NCBI RefSeq assembly: GCF_002080045.1
Contig: NZ_MUIN01000005.1
Span: forward strand, 144,362 to 208,361
Direction of reading: 5' to 3'
Length of the DNA stretch: 64,000 bases
From: Pseudomonas sp. Bc-h
GTDB taxonomy: Bacteria; Pseudomonadota; Gammaproteobacteria; Pseudomonadales; Pseudomonadaceae
Shown piece by piece: positions 47,549-56,557 of the stretch; the stretch's first letter is position 1, and every line of letters starts with the position of its first letter. The notes under the pieces were generated by a model that was not told the origin of the DNA, did not search any database, and saw only the letters and a program-made list of their open reading frames with translations. The translations under genes and the position numbers were made by a program.

Positions 47549-48943
47549 TTACAAATGACTCTCCGCATACTCGGCCAGGATCGAGCGTGGCACCCCTTGC
47601 AGGGTGATGTGCACGCCGTTGGGGAAATCCTTGAAACGCTCCGTCAGGTAAGTCAGCCCGGAACTGGTGGCCGACAGGTATGGGGTGTCGATCTGCGCCA
47701 GGTTACCCAGGCAGACCACCTTGGAACCGGCACCGGCACGGGTGATGATGGTTTTCATCTGGTGCGGCGTGAGGTTCTGGCATTCGTCAATCAGGATCAG
47801 GCTTTGCTGGAAACTGCGGCCTCGGATGTAGTTGAGGGATTTGAACTGCAGGGGCACCTTGCTCAGGATGTAGTCGACACTGCCATGAGTGTTTTCATCA
47901 TCCATGTGCAGCGCTTCCAGGTTGTCGGTGATGGCACCCAGCCAAGGCTCCATCTTCTCGGCCTCGGTACCGGGCAGGAAGCCGATCTCCTGGTCGAGCC
48001 CCTGAACGCTACGGGTTGCGATGATGCGGCGATAACGTTTGCTGACCATGGTCTGCTCGATAGCAGCCGCCAGCGCCAGGATGGTCTTGCCGGAGCCGGC
48101 GGCACCCGACAGGTTGACCAGATGAATATCGGGATCGAGCAGCGCAAACAGCGCCAGCCCCTGATAGATGTCGCGAGGCTTGAGGCCCCACGCCTCCTGA
48201 TGCAGCAGCGGCTCCTGGTGCATGTCCAGCAACAGCAGCTCGTCCGGTTTGACGCCTTTGATCCAGCCGACAAAACCCTGTTCGTCGATGATGAACTCGT
48301 TGATGTGAACCGCCGGGATCTGCTCGGTCATCTGCACTTTGTGCCAGGTGCGACCCAGTTCCTGACGGGTGTCGACCTTGCTCACGCGGTCCCAGAAGGA
48401 ACCGGTCATGGTGTGATAACCGCGGGAAAGCATCGACACATCGTCGACCAACTGGTCGGTGCTGTAATCCTCGGCCGCGATCCCGCAGGCACGCGCCTTG
48501 AGGCGCATGTTGATGTCTTTGGTGACCAGCACGATGCGCATGTCCTTTTTACGCGCATGCAGGTCAATCAGCTGGTTGATGATGATGTTGTCGTTCAGGT
48601 GCTCGGGCAGAAGGCTGTTGGGCTCTTCGCGCTTGCTCATCAGGATGGACAGGTAACCCTTGAAAACGCCTGTACCGCGATCTATCGGTACGCCTCGTTC
48701 GACCTCCTCCGGGGTCGCTTCGCCCAGTGTCTTGTCGATCAACCGGATGGCCTGACGGCATTCAGCGGCGACCGAGTGCTTGCCCGCCTTGAGCTTGTCC
48801 AGTTCTTCGAGGACTGTCATGGGGAGTGCGACGTGGTGTTCTTCGAAATTAAGCAGAGCGTTTGGATCGTGAATCAATACGTTGGTATCGAGCACATAGA
48901 GGATTGGCTGGTTAGAGGAAGGGGTGCGTCCGTGGTCATCCAT
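47549..48943 (-). CDS. PIN-PhoH family ATPase/ribonuclease
   Basis: Cytoplasmic protein of 464 residues with an N-terminal PIN-like nuclease domain (about 14-160, starting YVLDTNVLIHDP with conserved Asp) and a C-terminal PhoH P-loop ATPase domain (about 250-460). Walker A is GAAGSGKT (residues 280-287) and the Walker B region is LILIDECQN. PhoH2-type PIN-PhoH fusions act as RNA helicase/nucleases and in some bacteria belong to toxin-antitoxin units. No companion antitoxin gene is visible here. Standalone minus-strand gene between moaC and the deacetylase. Confidence 0.9.
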   Translation of the reverse strand: MDDHGRTPSSNQPILYVLDTNVLIHDPNALLNFEEHHVALPMTVLEELDKLKAGKHSVAAECRQAIRLIDKTLGEATPEEVERGVPIDRGTGVFKGYLSILMSKREEPNSLLPEHLNDNIIINQLIDLHARKKDMRIVLVTKDINMRLKARACGIAAEDYSTDQLVDDVSMLSRGYHTMTGSFWDRVSKVDTRQELGRTWHKVQMTEQIPAVHINEFIIDEQGFVGWIKGVKPDELLLLDMHQEPLLHQEAWGLKPRDIYQGLALFALLDPDIHLVNLSGAAGSGKTILALAAAIEQTMVSKRYRRIIATRSVQGLDQEIGFLPGTEAEKMEPWLGAITDNLEALHMDDENTHGSVDYILSKVPLQFKSLNYIRGRSFQQSLILIDECQNLTPHQMKTIITRAGAGSKVVCLGNLAQIDTPYLSATSSGLTYLTERFKDFPNGVHITLQGVPRSILAEYAESHL

Positions 48944-49268
48944 ACTCGCTCACCTTTGTAGAAGCCAGGCAACGCAACACACAAGCGATGTCGCGCTACG
49001 AAAAGGCCGCCGAGGCTCCCTCCTTATGGCAGGGGGGAATTGCGCAAAGTGGGGTCTGGGTGACGCCACCTGTGTTGCAGGGTTCGGCGGTCTGTTGTCG
49101 TAATACCGCAAAACCGATGACATAAAAAAGCGTTTTGAACGTAATTTGAAGTTTATTTCACAGCGTGACGAATAGCCCTTGGCGGATGCCTTCCACGCGT
49201 TTACAGTCGGAAGTCCGGTCGGCGAGAAATCCTCGAAAAATTCCGACCGTTCCTACCTGACTATTCTC
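48944..49268. other. Intergenic region between deacetylase-like gene and phoH-like gene
   Basis: 325 bases without a gene. CGGTCGG (49216-49222) and CCGACCG (49243-49249) form a 7-bp stem enclosing a smaller CGAG/CTCG stem, which may be the terminator of the deacetylase-like gene. The phoH-like promoter must also be here but no strong -35/-10 was recognised. Confidence 0.45.
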
Positions 49269-50534
49269 CTACTCCCCTTGATTTCCGGGCTCTTCAGCCT
49301 GATTGGCAGGTTGTTGCTGCGAATCCTGTGGTTGCTCCTCTGATTGCTCATCCGTTGGCTCGTCGGAGTCTTCATCATCCGGCTGCATTTGATCGGCTTC
49401 GTCCGATAGCTGCTGCGGATAAATATGACAGTCTTCCCAGATCACACCGCTCTGCGCGGTGTTGGCCATCAGCCAGGGAATCGCCTGCTGCGCCTTGTCG
49501 GTGCTGTCATGGAAGACGATGTTGCCCCGTCGCCATAGCAACATGAGGGTCAGCACCCGGTGCGCAGCCTGCTCGGCAGTGATGCGTCCGGTGGCGTCCT
49601 GAGAATCGATATTCCACAGCGACACCTGCAACTGCTGATCGCGGAAAAACTGCGCGCTGTCAGCACGGCGATGGCCATAAGGGGGGCGGAACAGTGGAAC
49701 GAAGTTGTCGGGCAGAGTCTGCTGCACCAGCGCGGCGCTGCGCTCGACCGAGTCCTGCCAGTCATTCCAGTGCGCATGCGAGCGGTATTCCCAGCCCTGC
49801 AAGCCGACACACTGCTGGCGATAGAGCGTCTGCAGCGCTTGCGGGGAGCTTGCGTCCAGCCGGCCCTGCAGGTTCTTGCCGAGGACAAAGAAGGTCGCGT
49901 TGATCTTCTGCTGTCGCATGAAGTCGGCAAGCCAGTCGGTTGCGCCGTCAGCGACCGTAGGACCACTCTCGAAATTGAGCAGGAAAGTGCGATCCGGCAT
50001 CTCTTCGCCGCTCAGCTCGTCCGAGTTGTAACGCTCGACCTCACTGCTGGTCTGCGGGAACAACGCCGCCATGCGCAGCAGCTCGTTCAAATAGCGTTGA
50101 CTGAACGCATCGGCAGGGGCAGCCCAGCGGGCGTAGAAAGAATCGTCGGCAACCTTGTACTCCCCCGCACGCTGACGCAGCATGGGGACGTCGTCGACCA
50201 GCACGCAAAATGACGCGTCGGCGTCACAGGACTTCTCGGCGGCTTTCCAGTTCTCGAACAGTCTCGTCCACAAACGTGTGCGGATCACATTGACCGTTTG
50301 CACGTTTATCTGACGCAGCCCCAAGCGTTCGGCGAGCTGCACATCGCTGAGATTTTCACTCTCCAGCAATTGATGGGCAAAGCTCATGATTTGCGCACGG
50401 GACGCCACATCGAACAGTTGCGGGGTTTCCAGAACCTCGGGCCAGACACTGCGATCCATCGTCGCGATCTCTCCGGTCGCCGCCTGAGCGTTGAACGCCA
50501 GCAGACAGGCACCGATCAATAACGGCATGCGCAA
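49269..50534 (-). CDS. Secreted polysaccharide deacetylase-like protein (degenerate motif)
   Basis: A 421-residue protein with a signal peptide (MPLLIGACLLAFNAQAA), a variable N-terminal domain (about 20-190), and a NodB-like domain (about 195-370). Canonical TFDDGP is replaced by LNFESGP, so both catalytic/metal Asp positions are altered. The segments NATFFVLGK, YRSHAHWNDW and FRPPYGHRRAD are kept. A strongly acidic Gln/Glu/Pro tail (about 45 residues) ends the protein. The best start is the TTG at 50534 with GGAG eight bases upstream; ATG 50528 is the alternative. Enzymatic activity is uncertain; it may be a pseudoenzyme or altered-specificity hydrolase. Confidence 0.75.
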   Translation of the reverse strand: MRMPLLIGACLLAFNAQAATGEIATMDRSVWPEVLETPQLFDVASRAQIMSFAHQLLESENLSDVQLAERLGLRQINVQTVNVIRTRLWTRLFENWKAAEKSCDADASFCVLVDDVPMLRQRAGEYKVADDSFYARWAAPADAFSQRYLNELLRMAALFPQTSSEVERYNSDELSGEEMPDRTFLLNFESGPTVADGATDWLADFMRQQKINATFFVLGKNLQGRLDASSPQALQTLYRQQCVGLQGWEYRSHAHWNDWQDSVERSAALVQQTLPDNFVPLFRPPYGHRRADSAQFFRDQQLQVSLWNIDSQDATGRITAEQAAHRVLTLMLLWRRGNIVFHDSTDKAQQAIPWLMANTAQSGVIWEDCHIYPQQLSDEADQMQPDDEDSDEPTDEQSEEQPQDSQQQPANQAEEPGNQGE

Positions 50535-50700
50535 AACGACGTGCTCCCAATCCTTGAACAAAGAGGCCGAAACCGGCGAGGCACTATAGCGGATTTGCGC
50601 ACGCCGCCTGTAGGGCTCCGGCCTCTACCTATCATCACCATAGCTGGAGTCATTGCGTCACAACCCCTAGAATCGCCCCACGATTAAAGGAGACGACTGC

Positions 50701-51480
50701 ATGCTGATGGTGATATCCCCAGCGAAGACCCTCGATTTCGAGACCCCGCCGACCACCGAGCGCTTTACCCAGCCGCAATACCTGGACCATTCGCAGGAGT
50801 TGATCCTTCAGCTGCGCGAACTGACGCCAGCGCAAATCAGCGAGCTGATGCACCTCTCGGACAAACTGGCCGGGCTCAACGCCGCACGTTTCGGCAGCTG
50901 GACCCCAGCGTTCACTGCGAAAAACGCCAAGCAGGCATTGCTGGCTTTCAAGGGCGACGTCTACACCGGTCTTGCCGCAGAAACCCTGAGCGAAACCGAC
51001 CTCGACTATGCACAACAGCACCTGCGCATGCTTTCCGGTCTCTACGGTCTGTTGCGTCCGCTGGACCTCATGCAGCCCTATCGCCTGGAAATGGGGACCA
51101 AACTGGCCAACGCTCGCGGCAAGGACCTCTACGCGTTCTGGGGCGAACGGATCAGCGAGTGGCTGAACGAGGCGCTGGCTGAACAAGGCGACGACGTGCT
51201 GCTCAACCTCGCATCGAACGAGTACTTTTCGGCAGTCAAGCGCTCTGCCCTCAAGGCCCGAGTCATCGATACCGAGTTCCGCGACCAGAAGAACGGCCAG
51301 TACAAAATCATCAGCTTTTACGCCAAAAAGGCGCGGGGGATGATGAGCCGGTTCGTGATCTCCGAACGCATCGACAACCCGGAACATCTGAAGCAGTTCG
51401 ATGTGCAGGGCTATCGTTTTGACAATGAGCTATCGAAACCGGAGAAGCTGGTTTTCTTGAGGGCAGAGTCCGCAGTCTGA
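50701..51480 (+). CDS. yaaA: Peroxide stress protein YaaA
   Basis: Cytoplasmic DUF328 protein of 259 residues. In E. coli YaaA lowers intracellular free iron under H2O2 stress. The family N-terminus [20 protein letters not shown] and the later motifs [36 protein letters not shown] and [14 protein letters not shown] are present. Strong AAAGGAG before the ATG. Followed by a rho-independent terminator and then the algD control region. Same neighbour of algD in P. aeruginosa (PA3539). Confidence 0.95.
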   Translation: MLMVISPAKTLDFETPPTTERFTQPQYLDHSQELILQLRELTPAQISELMHLSDKLAGLNAARFGSWTPAFTAKNAKQALLAFKGDVYTGLAAETLSETDLDYAQQHLRMLSGLYGLLRPLDLMQPYRLEMGTKLANARGKDLYAFWGERISEWLNEALAEQGDDVLLNLASNEYFSAVKRSALKARVIDTEFRDQKNGQYKIISFYAKKARGMMSRFVISERIDNPEHLKQFDVQGYRFDNELSKPEKLVFLRAESAV

Positions 51481-51495
51481 AGCAGCGATGAAAAT

Positions 51496-51518
51496 GGGGC
51501 CTTGAGAGGCCCTTTTTT
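51496..51518 (+). terminator. Rho-independent terminator of yaaA
   Basis: GGGCC-TTGAGA-GGCCC followed by six T residues, 15 bases after the yaaA stop. Short but typical. Confidence 0.88.
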
Positions 51519-51639
51519 GTGAGCAAAATTTGAACGGTGCGCTGCTTTGGGGAGTGAACCATCACGAGACATTCAGCGGAGTGTTTAAAAAAACACCCGA
51601 TCGGATGCGCTGCAAAGTTCCAGCTCCTGCAATTCGACA

Positions 51640-51648
51640 GACGAACGG
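51640..51648 (-). promoter_or_regulatory. AlgR-type binding box
   Basis: On the minus strand the nine bases read CCGTTCGTC, an exact match to the AlgR core remembered from P. aeruginosa. It lies about 750 bases before the algD ATG, comparable to the distal AlgR sites there. A weaker ACCGTTCA half-like sequence lies at 51531-51538. Confidence 0.6.
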
Positions 51649-51889
51649 CGGATAAGCCGACTATTTGGCGCCAATAAAAAGACGACCTGCAAGTTCCTCC
51701 ATTTTTTCTCAAAAATTTAACAACATTTTTGAGTGCTGGCACTTTGCATTTTTGCACTAATGGCATAGTTACATGCCCTGCCTTCAAGCCCTTTATTAAT
51801 AAGGGTGAAACGGAAAGTGCTATCAGAGTGCAACCATTAGTCAAATCCAAGATATTTCAAAAAATCTCAAAAAGAGGACGAGCGGCCAG

Positions 51890-51918
51890 GAACTTATGGC
51901 GAATGCCCACGCTCCTAC
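51890..51918 (+). promoter_or_regulatory. Candidate AlgU (sigma-22) promoter of algD
   Basis: GAACTT (51890-51895), 17 bases, TCCTAC (51913-51918) matches the AlgU/RpoE -35 exactly and the -10 loosely. This would start transcription near 51925, giving a leader of about 475 bases before algD. Promoter assignment is inference. Confidence 0.45.
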
Positions 51919-52400
51919 ATCCCGTAACAATTCTCGTCCACCTTGTGAGACATCTCTTACAACGCGGTGAGACGAATCTGGAAGTTGCTTATCAACGTAG
52001 TTGGACTTCATCGTCCATGTGGTACGTACAAGGAGAGAACGCACCAAACTAGTTGAAGTAAATCGAGCAAGCACCAATCGGGTGCCTGCAGCCACTGACG
52101 AGCAAGACATTACTGAATCATGGCTAAAAGCCTTGAGCCAGAGGCGCGGCAGCGACTCGCAATCATCTGTTGGAGTGTTATGCCATATCCCAGATCGGGA
52201 ACCCTTATACGCATATATCGGTTACCCGACGCATATAAATAGTGAAACCAGGGCCCACCTACGGAATGAGGGCGCCCACACTTAAATTCTGCCTGTGCTT
52301 GTGTCACGACATTAACTTGCCGTGCGGACGAGTGCGCGAAAGTTGTAAGACAGTTCTTATATCCAGCCAACTAATGGCGTGAAAAATCGAGGAGATTACG

Positions 52401-53717
52401 ATGCATATCAGCATCTTTGGTTTGGGCTATGTCGGTGCAGTATGTGCTGGTTGCCTCTCGGCGCGTGGTCATGATGTTGTCGGTGTGGATATCTCCAGCG
52501 CCAAGATCGACCTGATCAACAAGGGCAAGTCCCCGATCGTGGAACCGGGTCTGGGCGAACTTCTCGAGACCGGTATCAAGACCGGCAAACTGCGCGGCAC
52601 GACGGACTTTTCCGAAGCCATCCGCGCAACCGATCTGTCGATGATCTGCGTCGGCACGCCAAGCAAGAAAAACGGCGATCTGGAACTGGACTTCATCGAG
52701 TCCGTCTGCCGCGAGATCGGTTTCGTGCTGCGTGACAAGACCTCTCGCCACACCATCGTCGTGCGCAGCACCGTTCTGCCGGGTACCGTCGCCAACGTGG
52801 TCATCCCGATTCTGGAAGACTGCTCGGGCAAGAAAGCCGGTGTCGACTTCGGCGTTGCAGTGAACCCTGAGTTCCTGCGCGAAAGCACCGCGATCGCAGA
52901 CTACGATCATCCTCCGATGACCGTGATCGGCGAATTCGACAAGGCGTCCGGTGACGTTCTGCAATCGCTGTACGAAGAGCTCGACGCACCGATCATCCGC
53001 AAGGACATCGCCGTTGCCGAAATGATCAAGTACACCTGCAACGTCTGGCACGCGACCAAGGTCACCTTCGCCAACGAAATCGGCAACATCGCCAAGGCGG
53101 TCGGCGTCGACGGTCGTGAAGTGATGGAAGTGGTCTGCCAGGACAAGGCCCTGAACCTGTCGCAGTACTACATGCGCCCAGGCTTCGCTTTCGGTGGCTC
53201 GTGCCTGCCGAAGGACGTTCGTGCCCTGACCTACCGCGCAAGCACCCTGGACGTCGAAGCACCTCTGCTCAACTCCCTGATGCGCAGCAACGTGTCGCAA
53301 GTGCAGAACGCGTTCGACATCGTCGCCGCCACCGACACTCGCAAAGTCGCCCTGCTGGGTCTGAGCTTCAAGGCCGGCACCGACGACCTTCGCGAAAGCC
53401 CGCTGGTCGAGCTGGCAGAGATGCTGATCGGTAAAGGTTTCGACCTGAGCATCTTCGACAGCAACGTCGAATACGCCCGTGTCCACGGTGCGAACAAAGA
53501 CTACATCGAGTCGAAGATCCCGCACGTTTCGTCCCTGCTCAACTCGGACTTCGACGCTGTGATCGACAACTCCGACGTGATCATCCTGGGTAACCGCGAC
53601 GAGCGCTTCCGCGCTCTGGCCAACAACGCCCCGGCTGGCAAGAAGGTTATCGACCTCGTTGGCTTCATGACCGGCACCACCACCGAAAACGGTCAGACCG
53701 AAGGTATCTGCTGGTAA
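52401..53717 (+). CDS. algD: GDP-mannose 6-dehydrogenase
   Basis: First committed enzyme of alginate synthesis: oxidises GDP-mannose to GDP-mannuronate with two NAD+. The 438-residue product has the N-terminal Rossmann motif GLGYVGAVCAG, a central helix, and the catalytic Cys268 in FGGSCLPKD. The C-terminal domain contains LGLSFKAGTDDLRESP. Start ATG follows GAGGAG. First gene of the alg operon, preceded by the AlgR/AlgU-type control region, so expression should rise under envelope stress and AlgR activation. A long inverted repeat separates it from alg8. Confidence 0.98.
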   Translation: MHISIFGLGYVGAVCAGCLSARGHDVVGVDISSAKIDLINKGKSPIVEPGLGELLETGIKTGKLRGTTDFSEAIRATDLSMICVGTPSKKNGDLELDFIESVCREIGFVLRDKTSRHTIVVRSTVLPGTVANVVIPILEDCSGKKAGVDFGVAVNPEFLRESTAIADYDHPPMTVIGEFDKASGDVLQSLYEELDAPIIRKDIAVAEMIKYTCNVWHATKVTFANEIGNIAKAVGVDGREVMEVVCQDKALNLSQYYMRPGFAFGGSCLPKDVRALTYRASTLDVEAPLLNSLMRSNVSQVQNAFDIVAATDTRKVALLGLSFKAGTDDLRESPLVELAEMLIGKGFDLSIFDSNVEYARVHGANKDYIESKIPHVSSLLNSDFDAVIDNSDVIILGNRDERFRALANNAPAGKKVIDLVGFMTGTTTENGQTEGICW

Positions 53718-53727
53718 GCAGCGGTTA

Positions 53728-53823
53728 GCTGCAAGCCACAAGCTGCAAGTTCCAACCTTCATGCCCCAGGCTTCGAGCGCTTCCGCGCTGGCAGCCTGCG
53801 GCTTGAAGCTTGTGGCTTGAAGT
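53728..53823. repeat. Large inverted repeat between algD and alg8
   Basis: GCTGCAAGCCACAAGCTGCA near 53728 and the complementary CTTGAAGCTTGTGGCTTGAA near 53802 are long imperfect arms around a region that includes GAGCGC-TTCC-GCGCT. The whole is a roughly 95-base hairpin. Related, shorter units occur upstream of valS (23773-23812). Inside the operon it could raise algD mRNA stability or reduce downstream expression. Confidence 0.75.
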
Positions 53824-53848
53824 CGCAACTGACTTAGGGACCCAGATT

Positions 53849-55330
53849 ATGCTCAGGCTAAAACACGGCTTGCTCCAGGCCGCAGGTTGGCTGTTTTATT
53901 TAAGTTTGCTGGCCGCCATTGCCATGGCGTTGCCTGTGACGCTTTTCGACTCGCAGTCGAAAGACTTTATTTTCCTGGTCGGTATCGTCGGCATCTGGCG
54001 TTATTCGATGGGCGCAACGCACTTCGTGCGCGGCATGATTTTTCTCTACATCGTCTATCCGCACCTGCGCCGCAAAGTGCGCAAGCTCGGCAAGGCGGCC
54101 GATCCATCCCACGTGTTTCTGATGGTCACCAGCTTTCGTATCGACGCGCTGACCACCGCACAGGTGTACAGCTCGGTGATTCGCGAAGCGATCGCCTGCG
54201 GCTTCCCGACCACCGTCGTCTGCTCGCTGGTCGAGATGTCGGATGAGTTGCTGGTCAAGGCGCTGTGGGCCAAACACAACCCACCGGCACACGTGAAACT
54301 GGACTTCGTGCGCATCGCAGGTACCGGCAAGCGTGACGGCCTGGCCTTTGGTTTCCGCGCGATCTCCCGCCACATGCCGGATGACCGTGCAGTCGTGGCC
54401 GTGATCGACGGCGACACTGTTCTGGCTGAAGGCGTGGTGCAGAAAACCGTTCCCTGGTTCCAGCTGTTCGGCAACGTCGGCGGCCTGACCACCAACGAAT
54501 TCTGCGAAGTGCGCGGCGGCTACATCATGAGCGAATGGCACAAGCTGCGATTCGCCCAGCGCCACATCAACATGTGCTCCATGGCCCTGTCCAAGCGCGT
54601 ATTGACCATGACCGGTCGTATGTCGGTGTTCCGTGCCACGGTTGTCACCGACCCGGACTTCATCGCCGACGTCGAAAGCGACTCGCTGCAGCACTGGCGC
54701 CTGGGCCGCTTCAAGTTTTTGACCGGCGACGACAAGTCCAGCTGGTTCAGCCTGATGCGCCTGGGTTACGACACTTTCTACGTGCCGGACGCCGCCATCA
54801 ACACGGTAGAGCACCCGCCGGAGAAGAGCTTTCTCAAGGCCAGTCGCAAGCTGATGTATCGCTGGTACGGCAACAACCTGCGTCAGAACTCTCGTGCGCT
54901 CGGCTTGGGCGTTCGTCGCCTCGGCGTGTTCACCAGCATCGTGCTGTTCGACCAGCGTGTGTCGATGTGGACCTCGATTCTGGGCCTGACGGTCGCAGTG
55001 CTGGCCGCTTTCAAGTTCGGCATGGGTGTTCTGTTGGCCTACCTGCTCTGGATCGGCATCACGCGCCTGATCCTGACACTGCTGCTGTCTTGCTCGGGGC
55101 ACGCCATCGGCCCGGCCTATCCCTTGATTCTCTATTACAACCAGATCGTCGGCGCGCTGATGAAGATCTACGTCTTCTTCCGCCTCGACCGCCAGTCCTG
55201 GACACGCCAGGACACCAAACTGAGCCGCGACATGGCCAGCTTCCAGGGTTGGTTCAACACCTGGTCGTCTCGAACCATGACTTTCTCGGCTGGCAGCATC
55301 TTCGTTGCCGTGCTGCTGACAATGGTCTGA
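53849..55330 (+). CDS. alg8: Alginate polymerase glycosyltransferase Alg8
   Basis: Inner-membrane family-2 glycosyltransferase of 493 residues that polymerises mannuronate from GDP-mannuronate. Two N-terminal helices (about 10-60) precede the cytoplasmic catalytic domain with [11 protein letters not shown] (metal-binding DxD-like) and [22 protein letters not shown]. Four C-terminal helices complete the pore. Length equals the P. aeruginosa protein. Start ATG at 53849 with AGGGA upstream; the frame extends 13 codons into the repeat. Works with Alg44, which is the c-di-GMP receptor. Confidence 0.97.
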   Translation: MLRLKHGLLQAAGWLFYLSLLAAIAMALPVTLFDSQSKDFIFLVGIVGIWRYSMGATHFVRGMIFLYIVYPHLRRKVRKLGKAADPSHVFLMVTSFRIDALTTAQVYSSVIREAIACGFPTTVVCSLVEMSDELLVKALWAKHNPPAHVKLDFVRIAGTGKRDGLAFGFRAISRHMPDDRAVVAVIDGDTVLAEGVVQKTVPWFQLFGNVGGLTTNEFCEVRGGYIMSEWHKLRFAQRHINMCSMALSKRVLTMTGRMSVFRATVVTDPDFIADVESDSLQHWRLGRFKFLTGDDKSSWFSLMRLGYDTFYVPDAAINTVEHPPEKSFLKASRKLMYRWYGNNLRQNSRALGLGVRRLGVFTSIVLFDQRVSMWTSILGLTVAVLAAFKFGMGVLLAYLLWIGITRLILTLLLSCSGHAIGPAYPLILYYNQIVGALMKIYVFFRLDRQSWTRQDTKLSRDMASFQGWFNTWSSRTMTFSAGSIFVAVLLTMV

Positions 55331-55382
55331 CGGGTCTCTGACCGCATCAATGGATCAACTCGATTAATCAGGAATTACCGCC

Positions 55383-56555
55383 ATGAATACAGCCGTGAAT
55401 GTGAACGTCGTCCATGAATCCGAAGCCCAGCGCCAGCATGCCCGGGTCAAGATCCCAGCCAAACTGCGCCTGCTCAATGGCCAGCCGAACGCCCCGTTGG
55501 TGCGTGTCGAAGATCTTTCCGCCGGCGGCCTGAGCTTCATCGCGCCTAGCGGTCTGAAACTGACGGCAGGCCAGGTCATCAAGGGTCGTATGCAGTTTCT
55601 GATCGACAACCTGGGCCTGGCCATGGACGTCGAATTGCAGGTTCGCGCCGTGGATTCGGCCACCGGCCGCGTCGGCTGCCAGTTCCAGCACCTGGAAGCC
55701 CAGGACATCGCGACCCTGCGTCACCTGATCACCTCGCACCTGTCCGGCGACATCGTCAGCATGGGTGAAGTGCTCGCCACCCTGCAGCGCGACAACTTCA
55801 CCAAGGCGCGCAAGGTCAAGGACAGCGGCAGCGGCATGAGCGCGTTCGGTCGCCTGCGTGCCGTTACCTTCAGTGCCGGTATCTTCATCGTCGGCCTGGC
55901 GGCGTTCGGTTTCGTCGCAAAATCCGTCTACGGCATGTACTTCGTCAGCCACTCGACGTCGGGCCTGGTCAGCGTACCGAGCATGGACGTGACCATGCCC
56001 CGCGAAGGCACCGTGACCAGCCTCGTCGGCGCCGACGGTGTTGTCGCCAAAGGTGCACCGCTGGCCACCTTCAACACCAGCATGCTGGAAATGCTCAAAG
56101 GCAACCTGGACCCGGACGAAATGCAACCGGCCAAGGTTGAAGAGCTGTTCGGTCGTCAGTTGGCCGGCACCATGACCAGCCCGTGCGATTGCGTGGTCGG
56201 CAAGCAACTGGTTGCAGACGGTCAGTACGCCGCCAAGGGTCAGGTGATCTTTCAGTTGGTGCCGCGCAACGTCGCCGCCAACGTCGACGCCCGCTTCACT
56301 TATCGCCAGTTCGCCGACGTCCAGCCGGGCGCCCGCGTGAACTTCCAGATCGCCGGCGAAGACGGCACCCACAGTGGCAAGGTGGTCAGCTCCACTGCCC
56401 TGAGCCCTGCCGATCTTTCTTCCGACCTTCGCGTACAGATCAAGCCTGACGAATCGATCAACAGCAGCCTGGCCGGTCGTCCGGTTGAAGTGGTCAGCGA
56501 CCGGGGCCCTTCGCTGAACTGGCTGATCGACAAAGCCACGGCCGCAGGTCTCTAA
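55383..56555 (+). CDS. alg44: Alginate co-polymerase and c-di-GMP receptor Alg44
   Basis: Inner-membrane protein of 390 residues that activates Alg8 when bound to c-di-GMP. The N-terminal PilZ domain (about 16-120) has the binding residues Arg17 and Arg21 (QRQHAR) and Asp44/Ser46 (DLSAGG), matching the P. aeruginosa numbering. One membrane helix (about 160-180) follows. The periplasmic half is an HlyD-like adapter domain (VPSMDVTMPREGTVTSLVGADG) that may bridge to AlgK/AlgE. The PilZ residues are intact, so c-di-GMP control should be functional. Confidence 0.97.
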   Translation: MNTAVNVNVVHESEAQRQHARVKIPAKLRLLNGQPNAPLVRVEDLSAGGLSFIAPSGLKLTAGQVIKGRMQFLIDNLGLAMDVELQVRAVDSATGRVGCQFQHLEAQDIATLRHLITSHLSGDIVSMGEVLATLQRDNFTKARKVKDSGSGMSAFGRLRAVTFSAGIFIVGLAAFGFVAKSVYGMYFVSHSTSGLVSVPSMDVTMPREGTVTSLVGADGVVAKGAPLATFNTSMLEMLKGNLDPDEMQPAKVEELFGRQLAGTMTSPCDCVVGKQLVADGQYAAKGQVIFQLVPRNVAANVDARFTYRQFADVQPGARVNFQIAGEDGTHSGKVVSSTALSPADLSSDLRVQIKPDESINSSLAGRPVEVVSDRGPSLNWLIDKATAAGL

Positions 56556-56557
56556 AC

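Larger units (their letters stand above)
51519..52400 (+). promoter_or_regulatory. algD upstream control region
   Basis: About 880 gene-free bases, AT-richer than the coding flanks. They contain an AlgR-type box (51640-51648), an AlgU-type promoter candidate (51890-51918), a GTGTTT-AAAA-AAACAC palindrome (51581-51596), a TTGGCGCCAA palindrome (51665-51674) and a leader of up to about 475 bases. The P. aeruginosa algD promoter is similarly long and carries distal AlgR sites. Short open frames at 51729 and 52001 lack ribosome sites and coding character and are not called. Confidence 0.65.

Noticed and set aside
48944..49268. Candidate small gene between the deacetylase-like and phoH-like genes
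   Set aside because: No frame with a ribosome site or plausible protein; more likely promoter and terminator sequence.
51729..52285. Two small plus-strand open frames (51729 and 52001) in the algD upstream region
   Set aside because: No ribosome site, no coding-type codon bias and no family pattern; the region behaves as regulatory DNA.
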